Below are positions 35,980 to 45,879 of a stretch of 64,000 bases of DNA, piece by piece. The notes below the pieces were generated by a model. It searched no databases and was not told the DNA's origin. It saw only the letters and a program-made list of their open reading frames with translations. Position numbers and translations under genes: made by a program. The stretch is taken from contig LT598469.1 of assembly GCA_900074745.1 (NCBI GenBank), positions 682,001-746,000 of the forward strand, in the 5' to 3' direction. Within the stretch, counting starts at the first letter, position 1. Each line of letters begins with the position of its first letter. This DNA is from Lachancea mirantina. Taxonomy: Eukaryota; Ascomycota; Saccharomycetes; Saccharomycetales; Saccharomycetaceae.

Positions 35980-38274
35980 TCAAGAAGCAGACGTTGTCTG
36001 CTGTTGTTTCTGATTTGCAATTTTTTTGAGAGACGACGATGTTGAGGACCTCGGGGGTGTTGGAGTCATGCTTTTAGAGGGTGAAGGAATCGCATGGTTT
36101 GATTTTTGAGTACTCACCAGTCTTTGATTTCGGCGCTGGTTGTAAAATTCTTGTCGGTGTTTTATGGTAGCGTCTCGCAACTGCTCGTAAGATTTGGTGC
36201 CCAGCATGGTGCCAAATCTGATAATTTGAGTGGCATTCGAAATCTGATTAAGCTTGGCGGGCTCATCCGAAAACTTTGCCCCATATAAGTTTTGCTCGGA
36301 ACCATATTTCCATCGGTCGTGTAGTCGTGAAAATTCATCTAATTTAGAGTCGTAAACATCAATAACTTCATTACTGTCTTCTTGTTTCTCAATTTCAGCA
36401 AAATCGGTAAATTCGGCTAAAGGATTGATTCCTGGTTGTGAAATACGTCGATCAACATACTCTGTATTGAACCGCCCTTTGCGGCGCCGTAACCTCAAAG
36501 GTAATTCATGACTGTAAATTTCAGCGTTTTTCTTGAAAGGGTTATACAGCTCAATTTTTTTGAGCTTTAAGTTGTCTTGTAATTCACCATCTCTGTTCCA
36601 AACGGTTATGTCGTGATTATTTCCGGTGATGTATTTTTGCAGATCGGGCATGTAGTATGAATTCTGAAGCTCAAACTTTGATGAAACTATCGATGAAAAT
36701 GGGGCATTAGAAGGATCAATATCTGCAGGAACCGAAATGTCAAACACCGGATTGTAAGGATCGTCAGTTAAGTTGAAAAATGTGTCACCATCTTCTAACT
36801 TTCTTTTGCGCATCTTATCAGCAACGTACTTGCGAGCGCTTTTTTCCTTGTTTAGCAGTATGTTATCCACGTCTTCCAATACTACATCTGGAATTTTCGA
36901 TGTCGGTAATTTAACATAGACATGCGCAGCCGCCAGGCCACCATTCTGTTTTTGGGCTTGTAACTGCTGCTGCTGCTGCTGCTGCTGCTGTCGTTCCTGC
37001 TGCTGCTGCTGCTGCTGCTGTTGTTTTTGCTGCTGCTGAATCTGCTGCTGTTGCTGCTTTGAAAGCTTTGTCGAACTCCTACCTGACGTGAGTTTTGCAG
37101 GCGACATAGCCGAACCATTACGTTTGTGCTTAGATTTTAGCTTTTTAGAATTGGATTCGGCGGCGGTTTCCGTGATAACGCTGCTGATTTGACGAAGCTT
37201 TCTTGGAGCGAAAAGATCTTCGTCTTCTCCTTTGATGTTCAATGAAAGCTTGAATGGCTTTATTTGACTGCGCAGTTCAAAAATAGTTTTTTCTTCATTG
37301 ATCATGCCCATGGCGAGATTTTCACGCTTTGCAACGAGCATTGCAAGTTCTTTGGTATAGCGCAGCTGTTGATGTAAAAGACGGATTTTATGACTGTTTT
37401 GATAATCGACACGCCGCGTTTTCCTGGGCTGTCTCACCTCTCTGTGTCTGAAACAGATATACGGATCGCTATCATCTTTATCTCCGGCTCTCTCGAATTT
37501 CAGCTGTGGGACAATATCACCACCCTTAGCGCCCACTTTTCTATTTTTCCAGTACTCATAAATGCGACTTCCAAACTTTTCCACAAGAACACTTAGTGGC
37601 CTCGTTTCGCCGAGATTTCGGGAGTCAAATTGTGTGACAAATCGGCTGCCGGCCTTGAGACCAATCTCGGCGGCCAGACTGCTTTTCAAATCAATATCGC
37701 CTTGACCACGTTTCAATATAGTTGGCTTTACCTCATCGAAAGATAAGATGTTCTCAGGGTCTATGCGTAAAAATGGCTGTCTCTCCTGAATCGCGGCCTC
37801 AAAGCTGCTACAAATTACCTCAAACTCATCCTCGTTAACCTTACTCGCATCTGGCAATTGCTTGTTGACCTCAGCGCGTAAAAACTCCTCGTCTTTTTCG
37901 TCCATATTATAACTCGCCCCACAGCAGTCCTCGACCGTCGCAGAAAACTGTATATATGCCGTGGGCTCGACAAACTGGCCCTTGTAAAATTCATTAAATT
38001 CACTCCACGTACGTGACGCATCGGGTGTCGGAATGAAAAGATCGTTCGCAGAAAGTTGATTTTTCTGCAAAATTTTGTGCAAATGCTCTTCCTTTTCTTC
38101 ATGCTTCTCGACACCGGTTTCGATCTCGACTATTTCCCGCTGTTGGAGCTCATCTTTATCGAGATCTTTGAGATCTGACGCTTTGAAAATCTGCAGTCGT
38201 TGTTTAACCGAAATCTTTCGTTGCCGAAATCGCGAACCTGCCGCTTCGGCTGCCGATGAGGAGGGTGTGGGCAT
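35980..38274 (-). CDS. EPL1: NuA4 acetyltransferase scaffold Epl1 (enhancer of polycomb)
   Basis: 764 residues (S. cerevisiae about 832). Epl1 anchors the Piccolo NuA4 module (Esa1, Yng2, Eaf6) that acetylates nucleosomal H4 and H2A, and links it to Eaf1/Tra1. The N-terminal EPcA domain is clear: SRFRQRKISVKQRLQIFKASD, LFIPTPDASRTWSEF, YIQFSATVEDCCG, and YNMDEKDEEFL. A basic helical part follows (REVRQPRKTRRVDYQNSHKIR, RYTKELAMLVAKREN). Residues about 403-440 are a glutamine tract with scattered Ile, Lys, Glu-Arg and Leu, then the C-terminal NuA4-binding region. BST1-EPL1-BUD27 keeps the S. cerevisiae order. Confidence 0.94.
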   Translation of the reverse strand: MPTPSSSAAEAAGSRFRQRKISVKQRLQIFKASDLKDLDKDELQQREIVEIETGVEKHEEKEEHLHKILQKNQLSANDLFIPTPDASRTWSEFNEFYKGQFVEPTAYIQFSATVEDCCGASYNMDEKDEEFLRAEVNKQLPDASKVNEDEFEVICSSFEAAIQERQPFLRIDPENILSFDEVKPTILKRGQGDIDLKSSLAAEIGLKAGSRFVTQFDSRNLGETRPLSVLVEKFGSRIYEYWKNRKVGAKGGDIVPQLKFERAGDKDDSDPYICFRHREVRQPRKTRRVDYQNSHKIRLLHQQLRYTKELAMLVAKRENLAMGMINEEKTIFELRSQIKPFKLSLNIKGEDEDLFAPRKLRQISSVITETAAESNSKKLKSKHKRNGSAMSPAKLTSGRSSTKLSKQQQQQIQQQQKQQQQQQQQQERQQQQQQQQQLQAQKQNGGLAAAHVYVKLPTSKIPDVVLEDVDNILLNKEKSARKYVADKMRKRKLEDGDTFFNLTDDPYNPVFDISVPADIDPSNAPFSSIVSSKFELQNSYYMPDLQKYITGNNHDITVWNRDGELQDNLKLKKIELYNPFKKNAEIYSHELPLRLRRRKGRFNTEYVDRRISQPGINPLAEFTDFAEIEKQEDSNEVIDVYDSKLDEFSRLHDRWKYGSEQNLYGAKFSDEPAKLNQISNATQIIRFGTMLGTKSYEQLRDATIKHRQEFYNQRRNQRLVSTQKSNHAIPSPSKSMTPTPPRSSTSSSLKKIANQKQQQTTSAS
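36960..37063 (-). repeat. EPL1: CAG/CTG triplet repeat encoding polyglutamine in EPL1
   Basis: Runs of CTG on the plus strand (CAG/CAA codons on the minus strand) encode four Gln runs of up to nine residues, broken by Ile, Lys, Glu-Arg and Leu. The longest pure (CTG)n runs are at about 36967-36990 and 36997-37020. Confidence 0.88.
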
Positions 38275-39563
38275 TATCGGCTGAAATCCAGAACTGAAAC
38301 TGCTTCGAGCTATAGAGCGTCGCCAACGGAGGAAACCTTTTAAGTCACGTGCTATTTCTTGATCAGAATGTACACGTGACCAGATTTTCCTAACCTTCCC
38401 CTTAAATCCGTTCTATCTCCGAATCTCGTGTCACTCACCCCCACCTTGAGGAGGCTACACGAAAAAAGAGAAGAAAAAAGGTAAAATAGGGCGACAGGCG
38501 CGCGTGATCAAGACAAAAAAAGGACCACCCGAACACTTCAAAGTTAGCACAGTTCTATTCCTCGTAGATATCTGTGTCTTTGCTCCTTCAGCCCTCAGGA
38601 GCTCTCCTCCTTTTTCCAAACAAATGTGTTGTAACTCAAGGAGGGGGGTACGTCCGGATAATAGGAGACCCCAATGGTGAAAAATTTTCATATCAAGAAA
38701 AGTAACAGGCTCCGCGTAGAAACAGTAGTAGAAAAGTCACGTGATCAAAGCAGACACCCGCTTCAAAAAGGATATGTGTATTGTTTCTCGCAGCTTTAGA
38801 TCCATCAAATGTCGTGAACCAGTGGCGCTCGACGTTGTTGAAGTGTTCTTTCAATCCGCTTTTTTCCTTTATTTGTAGTCTGAAAAGATGATTTCGTCTT
38901 CCCCAGAGAAAAAGTCACATGCCCAACTGGCAAGACGTAGATTCAATAGCTTTCCAAGAGTGTCAGACATCACTAGGATGCTGGGGAATCCAGCTGCCGA
39001 AATGAATCCGCCCTCTTTAGTATTTTGATCCTAATGCGTGCACGTGACATGCATTTGACCTACTTAAGCGGCTCCTAAATGGCCGAAGCTGGCAGCACAA
39101 AAAGTTAGGTTCAAGCCAGCGAATGCGTTACCTTGCGCTAGATCTACCTTGGCCAATACTCGTAGAGACGTGTTTCTTCTCTTAGTTTGGCGGTATTCTT
39201 GGAACGCACCGATGCCTAACTGTTGTCCCCTGAGAGAGGCAAAAAATAGTGGGCTCCATGGAACTCGTCAGCAGTCGCTTCGCCACGATGAGAAGTTGTA
39301 GCAGGTATACTCACACATTCATGGTTACTGTGTTATAATATTGAATCTTATCGTGAATTGCAGGTGATTCTGAACATACTGGCAGTAAAGTTCAAATAAC
39401 TCATCGAGCGATTTTGATGGATTGGTAAGGTTGAATAGAAGTCACATAATACGAATCTAGTCGGCAACTTCAAAAACTGAGATGAGGTGCCAACTGCTAG
39501 AGAAAACATGACCTTGATGACCAGTGAAGGTTTAAGATTGTCCTCTGTTTATTGGCCAACTAT
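38275..39563. other. Long divergent intergenic region EPL1-BUD27
   Basis: 1.29 kb. It includes CACGTG sites near 38346 and 38373, an RRPE-like palindrome GAAAAATTTTC near 38679-38690, and a 46-codon ATG-led frame at 38888-39028. No RNA gene or mobile element recognised. Confidence 0.5.
38888..39028 (+). CDS. Possible 46-residue small protein
   Basis: A short frame in the EPL1-BUD27 gap begins ATG with A at -3 (AAAAGATGA) and ends TGA. The product is basic in its first half: MISSSPEKKSHAQLARRR, then FNSFPRVSDITRMLGNP and a short tail. The SSPEKK start and the RxFxSFPxVSDI segment look protein-like rather than random, and about 500 bp of upstream sequence is free of other genes. I recognise no family. 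It may be a stress-type small ORF or chance; conservation in related species would decide. Confidence 0.3.
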   Translation: MISSSPEKKSHAQLARRRFNSFPRVSDITRMLGNPAAEMNPPSLVF

Positions 39564-41624
39564 ATGAATGCTCTTGTCGAAAGGATAAACAAAACTATCA
39601 ACAATTTGAAGAGTAAAAATGACTTCTTAAATGAGCAGAAACAACACTATGAGAACATTAGAAGCCATCTTTTAGCATACGACGGGAAGCAATTTAGGCT
39701 ATTGGAGGAGAAAGACGGACAATCTGGGATCAAAGGACTCGTTTTTGGTGAAATTATCATTTCCTCGAAAATATTTCTGAACCTTGGCTATGAATTCTTC
39801 GTCGAGAAGACTCAAGGTGAGGCCATCAGATTTGTGACAAGCAAGATCGAGTTGATGGAGGACGCTATTAGAAGTTTCGAAGAGAAAATCACGGAAACTG
39901 AAGGCACTTTAAAGACCATGCAAGATATCGCTAATCATGAGAATTCTGAGGCTGAGGTCGCCGGACAAGGTCTTGTGGAGGATTACAAAAATGAGGATGG
40001 ATTACATTTCATGGAAATTCGCGAGGAACTGGATGAAGAAGGCAACGTAATTGGTTCAGCGGTGAAACCAACTTCTGTAGAAGCTGCATTTACTCCTAAC
40101 CCGCGAGATTCGGATCAAGATCACAAACATACAAAAATTGAAGAGATTGGGCGCTCCGACGGTGAGAAGTTTGATTCAGAATTTGAAAATGGAGTTCGTG
40201 GGATTTTCGAGACGCGAAATCAACAGCAAAATGATCGTGCGCAGCCCACTGCTAGTAACATTGATACCGATCAATTCTATACACTTGACGAGATGGTACG
40301 TCAGCTAGACTTGCAAGATAACGAAGAAGATGGCGAAATTGATGAGAATGATATCTGCTACGACTTTGACTCTTATAAGGAGCAACACATGGCCTCCGGG
40401 GACGAGAGTGATGAAGATGAGGACGATGAAGACGATTACAACTTCCAAAGCTCTGGAAAAATGCCTTTCATAGTACCGGGCCGTGCAAAATCGTCTTTCA
40501 TGGAACAAATATCAAAGTTGAGAGAGGAAAAGCTTAAAACGCAGCCTCAAATTCAAAATAGGCCTATTCTTAAGGATAGCAAGCCTCAAGAATCACCCAA
40601 ATCCTCTAAATCAAAAAGATCGGTTGGTTTTGCACCCGAACTAGATATCTACGAGGTCGACAATGTTAAAGCTGAAACCAAAAATAATACATTCAAAGCA
40701 TTTACAGCGGAGGCTCCGAGTCCGCAACTAGACGCGGACGGATTCGATCCAGATCTCTTTGCCGAACTTATCGGCGCTAAGTCATCAGATGCTCTTCACG
40801 AAAAATATGAGAAACAGGAGAATGAGGGCGTCAGCGATACTAAACCTGTTAAGATACCAAGGGTCTCTCGTTTCAAGAAGGACCGCCAAGCCACGAGCGC
40901 CGCCCAAGATTCACAGAAGCGTTTGCCCTCTGCAGATTCTGCTGAAGCCAAGAGCGCGGTGGGCGATATCGTCGAGAGAATGGTGGAGAAAGAGAAATAT
41001 ACTAGTCCCGGGCAAGACGCTGATATTTCAGAAGGCGAGAAGGGAAAGGAATTTCGTAAAGACTCTTCAGACGCATTACAAGAAGTCGTATCTCGTCCGT
41101 CGGTTAATTATCACGCTCTTGGCACCAACGTGGACGATATGGCTCGCGCATATCTGCTAGGGATGTATGACGACGACCTGGATGATGCAGGGGTCGTTGT
41201 GGAAAAGCTAGAAGATTTTCCGGAGTATAATGAGAAAGCCGAGTCGCTAAAGCCAGAAGTCGAGCGGTTTGTACGAGAAAATCCAATGCAGAGCTCATCT
41301 AGTGCAGATTTGGATACTAACGCAACCAAAGCAAGAGATGAATTGGATTCGGTTCAGTCCGATGCCCTTTTGACTGACATTGTTGAAAAAGACGTCCCGG
41401 TGGAAGAAACGCCTGATGATGACGATCTTTTCTACGATAATCTAAGCTCAGAAGTAGCTACTGAATATACCAAGCTGCGACACCGTTTGATTGCTACCCA
41501 GTCCAATATTGTTGATTCCGAAGCAGAGCTAGAATTCGAACCTATCGACGAGCATGGCAATCCAGTTAGAGTTAGCAAATTTAAGAGCGCGAAGCTTAGA
41601 ACTTCATTTACTCGCGCGCTATAG
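39564..41624 (+). CDS. BUD27: Unconventional prefoldin Bud27 (URI1 homolog)
   Basis: 686 residues from the first ATG (S. cerevisiae about 796); upstream the frame is open only to a TTG. Bud27 is the yeast URI prefoldin, which helps assemble all three RNA polymerases in the cytoplasm and links TOR signalling to ribosome synthesis and translation initiation. The N-terminal 140 residues are an alpha-prefoldin fold: MNALVERINKTINNLKSKND, HYENIRSHLLAYDGKQF, FGEIIISSKIFLNLGYEFFVEKT, then a long second helix. The rest is acidic, low-complexity and mostly disordered, with the URI-type motif KRSVGFAPELDIYEVDN and an ending IDEHGNPVRVSKFKSAKLRTS that matches the conserved URI C-terminus. Confidence 0.93.
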   Translation: MNALVERINKTINNLKSKNDFLNEQKQHYENIRSHLLAYDGKQFRLLEEKDGQSGIKGLVFGEIIISSKIFLNLGYEFFVEKTQGEAIRFVTSKIELMEDAIRSFEEKITETEGTLKTMQDIANHENSEAEVAGQGLVEDYKNEDGLHFMEIREELDEEGNVIGSAVKPTSVEAAFTPNPRDSDQDHKHTKIEEIGRSDGEKFDSEFENGVRGIFETRNQQQNDRAQPTASNIDTDQFYTLDEMVRQLDLQDNEEDGEIDENDICYDFDSYKEQHMASGDESDEDEDDEDDYNFQSSGKMPFIVPGRAKSSFMEQISKLREEKLKTQPQIQNRPILKDSKPQESPKSSKSKRSVGFAPELDIYEVDNVKAETKNNTFKAFTAEAPSPQLDADGFDPDLFAELIGAKSSDALHEKYEKQENEGVSDTKPVKIPRVSRFKKDRQATSAAQDSQKRLPSADSAEAKSAVGDIVERMVEKEKYTSPGQDADISEGEKGKEFRKDSSDALQEVVSRPSVNYHALGTNVDDMARAYLLGMYDDDLDDAGVVVEKLEDFPEYNEKAESLKPEVERFVRENPMQSSSSADLDTNATKARDELDSVQSDALLTDIVEKDVPVEETPDDDDLFYDNLSSEVATEYTKLRHRLIATQSNIVDSEAELEFEPIDEHGNPVRVSKFKSAKLRTSFTRAL

Positions 41625-42317
41625 CGGGCCAACTATGTACGTTAAAAATTTCACGTGTTCTTATAAATGTAATATATCCAACCTGTTCTGATATGCCCCA
41701 TATGAGGCTAATAACAGTGTATATACCGCACTGCGCGTATACCACACTGTGTATCTCCCACACTGTTTGTCTTCATGTCACGTGAAATAAGAACATAAGC
41801 TCTAACTTAGGAATAATATTTAAAGTTAGAGCAATAAAGACAGGATCATCAACATGAGTAATTTTCTAAACTACTGGCTCGAAATTCGGTCCAGATACTG
41901 CTTTGTTCAAATCACGCTGAGTTCGTGAAATATTTTAATTTCGCTTTTCTTGTTTTCTATTAAAATATTAGAGTAAGCCACGGTATAAAAATCGTGGGGT
42001 TATGAAGATCGTAACTAGAAATGACTTCAAATGTGGCTTTTCCTTGCGGAATTTAGCTTTGTCTCCAGGAACCTAAAGCAGGGTGCCCACGGAATTTGGT
42101 TGTTTGTTTTAGACGACTGCAGTGTGGTATCTCTGCGTTTTTCCTGTTCAATTAGCTTTATAAGTGTTTAGCACCGTTAGGGATTGCCGAGACGTGTGAT
42201 GTTCACAATGGAGATAGGTCGTGTTGAGGAAACAGTATCTGATTTAGCTGTTTTCGGTCAGAGGGTCTCCCAAAGGTATTGTCGTGACTAAGGGTCGAAA
42301 AGGTCCACGCTGGCTAG
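41625..42317. other. Intergenic region BUD27-GCR1_C gene
   Basis: 693 bp. It holds CACGTG sites (41653 and 41778 region) flanking three copies of a degenerate 16-bp tandem repeat at 41723-41770. The rest is AT-rich with nothing recognised. Confidence 0.5.
41723..41770. repeat. Three-unit degenerate 16-bp tandem repeat
   Basis: Units are ATACCGCACTGCGCGT, ATACCACACTGTGTAT and CTCCCACACTGTTTGT, sharing CC(G/A)CACTG at fixed spacing. They start about 100 bp after the BUD27 stop and could be 3' sequence or spaced protein sites. Confidence 0.7.
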
Positions 42318-43472
42318 ATGTCCGCTAGTTTCTTGGAATCCATGGATAATGATAACGGCCCGGAGGCAACAGGCAGGCTTGAACTGTTGCCGAGAAGCTC
42401 GCAAGAAAATGAAACTAACAACAAACCCTCTGCGGGTACTCAGTTGGCCCTGCTAATGGACACCCTGCATCGCCCAACAGAGGTGAAAACTAGAGATGAG
42501 ATTATTCAAAATACGGCATATACAGACGATACAAATGGGCACTACACGTCGGTCTTCAAGGCCCGGCCACATGCAGACTATTTTGATTTTGACACCGAGT
42601 ACAACAGAACACACGGTCTAGATGGTGGCATCTCGCCATCCAGAAATCGACAGCCGCAACACATGGATTTAGACTGTGAAGACAACGCAAATGGCTATAC
42701 CGACCAAAACGCTCACTTCCGGGGAGATCAAGCGGTTCTTCAAGAAGTCATCGATAAGCTTGACTCATTCAAACAAGACTTCACTTTCTTGATCAGAAAA
42801 ATGGACGATGCTTCACTGGCTTGCAGGCAAGCAGTTAAGGAAACGAGTTCAACCTTTTCCGGAGATCGACCTCTGCCCATGAGTAAAATTATAAAAGACA
42901 TTATGGACTCGCTAGAGGACCTAAGTCCCTCTAACGCATCTTTAACATCTCAAGGTGAAAACGAATCAACTCAAACTCCCAGAAATTATACAAAATCTGG
43001 ATTCCTTCAAACTCTGTCTCTTGCGTCACTCGAAAAGGACCCCTGCGCTCGCATGCCCAATTTCGGAGTTATTCTCATCAAATCACCTACTTCCGTTTCG
43101 CAACTCTGGGACGAATACACGAAACTACCTCACGAATGGCCCATGCCAGATCTTTTAAACCCGTCGCACTCATTGAGTGAAAGTAACAACGATCTTTCTC
43201 GGCAAATAATGCAAAGAACTACATCTATCAGAGAGCTCGAGCGAAAGTACGGCTCATCTTGGCGCAACAACGACAAAAACTTCTCTAGGCAAGTGAACAG
43301 ACGTAAAAAAATATGGGGTACTATAGAAGCAGGTCTCGAGCAAGGCATTTCATTGCAAGAATGTTTCCTAATTCTGGAGTCATACGCAAAGGAACGGGGG
43401 AAAGGACTGAGCTGGTATTACAACGGAATTCCTTTCGAAATTGCAAGTTTGAAAGGAGTTTACAAGAAATGA
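42318..43472 (+). CDS. GCR1_C-domain DNA-binding regulator (Msn1/Hot1/Gcr1 type)
   Basis: 384 residues. The last 140 residues carry the GCR1_C DNA-binding domain found in Gcr1, Msn1 and Hot1: LIKSPTSVSQLWDEYT, then SIRELERKYGSSWRNNDKNF, SRQVNRRKKIWGTIEAGLEQG, ISLQECFLILESYAKE. The N-terminal two thirds are polar, with a short helix (VLQEVIDKLDSFKQDFTFLIRKMDD, about 142-165) that may oligomerise, as in Msn1. Length (Msn1 about 382 aa) and the closing GLSWYYNGIPFE resemble Msn1 most. S. cerevisiae has no such gene between BUD27 and OSW2; MSN1 lies on chromosome XV. It could be the MSN1 counterpart moved, or a family member lost in S. cerevisiae. The insert between SVSQLWDEYT and SIRELE is longer than usual. 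Confidence 0.8.
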   Translation: MSASFLESMDNDNGPEATGRLELLPRSSQENETNNKPSAGTQLALLMDTLHRPTEVKTRDEIIQNTAYTDDTNGHYTSVFKARPHADYFDFDTEYNRTHGLDGGISPSRNRQPQHMDLDCEDNANGYTDQNAHFRGDQAVLQEVIDKLDSFKQDFTFLIRKMDDASLACRQAVKETSSTFSGDRPLPMSKIIKDIMDSLEDLSPSNASLTSQGENESTQTPRNYTKSGFLQTLSLASLEKDPCARMPNFGVILIKSPTSVSQLWDEYTKLPHEWPMPDLLNPSHSLSESNNDLSRQIMQRTTSIRELERKYGSSWRNNDKNFSRQVNRRKKIWGTIEAGLEQGISLQECFLILESYAKERGKGLSWYYNGIPFEIASLKGVYKK

Positions 43473-43686
43473 AGAATACGAAAACTTTAGATATTCTGGA
43501 ATAGTATTACGGTACGTGCTTGTTGATACATAACCCACCTTGCCTTCCGTCCGCTTCGTAGTGGACGTTACGTTAAAGAAAAAGTTAGATCATTTTTTTC
43601 CTTTGTGTCGTCCTACATAAGTTGAAAACTTCATAATTACAGGAAAAGTCAAATAATTGATAGAACAACAAGTCCTAAAATCCCAA

Positions 43687-45879
43687 ATGGCTCGGAAGCC
43701 TTTGAATTGTCTCATAGGTATGTTGATATTTTCTCCAAGGGGAAAAATCTTGAGACTCTTAAGTTTCATGGAATATAAAAGGAGTTTTCGTCGAACTAAC
43801 CTAATCACAGTGGGAGACACACCTGCAACTCAGTTTCTGGCTTGGAGGTTGAGCCTCACGAATGCCTTTATAATTTTGGTTTCGCAGCACATTTCTAGGG
43901 ATGGACTTATCTCCTGGAAAAGTGCACAATTAGGTTCCAATTTTTACCGGCCCAACGAATTTACCAAAAATTACGATGAGCTGGAGGCCAAGTTAGTAGA
44001 CGCGGAAGGAAAACAGAAATTCAAACTAGATATTATCATTCTGTCTTGCCTTTCGTTCGCAGCATTGAATAAATACTCCAGCTTATTAGCGCGTTACAGT
44101 TGTGAGGATACTATTGTCCTGGTTAATGCGAACTTTGGAGTTGAATTGGAAAGACTGGTTATAGACAAATTTCAAGGATCCAGTTTATGTGTTCTTTCTG
44201 TCTTATGCGATGTGGAGGGTCGACAGTTATCTTCCGGGTCTTATGCGCTTGTGAGCGACCGGTTTGAATTTTATTTCGGCATCTCGTACACCCCTGTCCA
44301 AGGCGACGTAACTAGCACTCTAGAAAAGATGCTAAAGATCAACGCCGCGGTTGTTCAAGATCTTTTCCAAGATCAAAATTCGACTTTGAATGCAATGCTT
44401 CAACAACTGCATGGCACGAAAGTGGAAAAAGTAGTCAAATTCTCTCCTGACAAGGGCAATGACATGGCGCTGAAAATATGGAAGTATGTTATACCACGAA
44501 TAAGCTTGCATATTTTGTCCATTGTATTTGAACAATTCGATTATGAAGAGCTCGCACTCAGCAACTCATCTTCGGCTATTTTCCGCGATTTGGTCAGCGA
44601 GCTAATGATGATTTGCTTGACACAAAACAACTCTGTAGTCAAGAATTTTATGCTGCCTGCCTACACAGAGGACCACGCCAATAGCGAAACTGTCACTAAC
44701 TTGAGTTCTCTCATCGATTATATGCAGGTGGTCGAGGAGACGAAAAGACGAAAGAAGCTGTTGGATCAATCAACAATAAATGAGTATCCGGAGTTTCTTT
44801 CACTGTCGTTCGAAGCTTACTGCTTTTATCATCGTTTGGAGTTTCCCGCTCACATCTTACTGTACCAGCCAGTGTTGTTGGCGGAAAGCTATGGGAAGAA
44901 GTGTTCCAGCCTAAACTTTCTGTTTGGATTCTACTCTCGCCTTTTATCAATCAGCGGATTTTCGATTGAGGGAGGACCCACCACACCTAATGTACCATCA
45001 CTCCTGTTTGGCATAAGGTCTCAAATAACCAACCACAGTGAACAAACGCTAGTTTCTAAGGAAGAGTTCTTAAGCGAGAAAGTGAACAGACATTGGAGCA
45101 AGATGAAACACACGACGAGGAATCACGAAGAGAGGCCAAAGGAGGCAGATTTTTGCGCCACTGACTGCATGACTTCAACTATGGAAAGAAAAACAGCGCC
45201 AATCAGCAGTAACGTATCGGTTGACAGTTGCCAAGCCTGTGGTTCCTCGTTATCACCTCCGTTTCTTGACGGGGCAGAGCCAGAAATTAGGGATGGTTTC
45301 AGGCACCGCATTGTTGAAGAAATTGACGATTGGGAAGGAAACGACTGCACATCGATCATTGATGATGTGATCCGTCTGCCGAATTTTGAGCCGAAAATTT
45401 CCAGTTCTAAAGCGCTCACTGCCTACAGACCCCAGACAACCGCTTTGAGCGGTAGTTTGGAAGCGGAGATCAGACGGAACCCAAGCTTTGCAGCGAGGAC
45501 GCTTGACGACAGATGGCGCCAGAGATATGCTGATCAGCATCAGAAGGCAGCATTACCGAGAGAAGAAAATCTCTGGAGATTTCAACGCCGGTTTTTTTCC
45601 GACAGGCAACTCGCTAAGAGACCAAGCTCGCACCCGATCAACCCGCTGCGAACTCATATCGGTCTTTTGCAGCGATCTAACATGAAGGGCATTCTGACCG
45701 TCACTACGAGCAGATACGGTCACGTGGACTCCACACGTCGTATATTACACCAATGGTCGCCGACCAAATCCAAGAGTGATGATGGTCACCAACAACGTGA
45801 TACAATCTATCGGCAGGCAAATCCTTTAGATGCCGAAGGAGACGGCATTTATATGCCACCCGGTAACTACGAGCAGTGA
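43687..45879 (+). CDS. OSW2/SVL3/PAM1-family protein
   Basis: 730 residues from the first ATG; later in-frame ATGs at 43720 and 43768 are also possible, and the last gives MEYKRSFRRTNLITVGDTP, directly before the conserved region. The N-terminal half has a ketopantoate-reductase-like layout: a Rossmann-type strand ITVGDTPATQFLAWRLSLTNA, then GLISWKSAQLGSNFYRP, and LDIIILSCLSFAALNKYSSLLARY. S. cerevisiae relatives are Svl3, Pam1 and the spore-wall protein Osw2 (about 724 aa). OSW2 (YLR054C) lies next to YLR053C and IES3, and the same neighbours follow here, so OSW2 is the likely counterpart. The C-terminal 250 residues are polar with a CQAC pair and little predicted structure. Biochemical activity is unknown. 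Confidence 0.8.
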   Translation: MARKPLNCLIGMLIFSPRGKILRLLSFMEYKRSFRRTNLITVGDTPATQFLAWRLSLTNAFIILVSQHISRDGLISWKSAQLGSNFYRPNEFTKNYDELEAKLVDAEGKQKFKLDIIILSCLSFAALNKYSSLLARYSCEDTIVLVNANFGVELERLVIDKFQGSSLCVLSVLCDVEGRQLSSGSYALVSDRFEFYFGISYTPVQGDVTSTLEKMLKINAAVVQDLFQDQNSTLNAMLQQLHGTKVEKVVKFSPDKGNDMALKIWKYVIPRISLHILSIVFEQFDYEELALSNSSSAIFRDLVSELMMICLTQNNSVVKNFMLPAYTEDHANSETVTNLSSLIDYMQVVEETKRRKKLLDQSTINEYPEFLSLSFEAYCFYHRLEFPAHILLYQPVLLAESYGKKCSSLNFLFGFYSRLLSISGFSIEGGPTTPNVPSLLFGIRSQITNHSEQTLVSKEEFLSEKVNRHWSKMKHTTRNHEERPKEADFCATDCMTSTMERKTAPISSNVSVDSCQACGSSLSPPFLDGAEPEIRDGFRHRIVEEIDDWEGNDCTSIIDDVIRLPNFEPKISSSKALTAYRPQTTALSGSLEAEIRRNPSFAARTLDDRWRQRYADQHQKAALPREENLWRFQRRFFSDRQLAKRPSSHPINPLRTHIGLLQRSNMKGILTVTTSRYGHVDSTRRILHQWSPTKSKSDDGHQQRDTIYRQANPLDAEGDGIYMPPGNYEQ

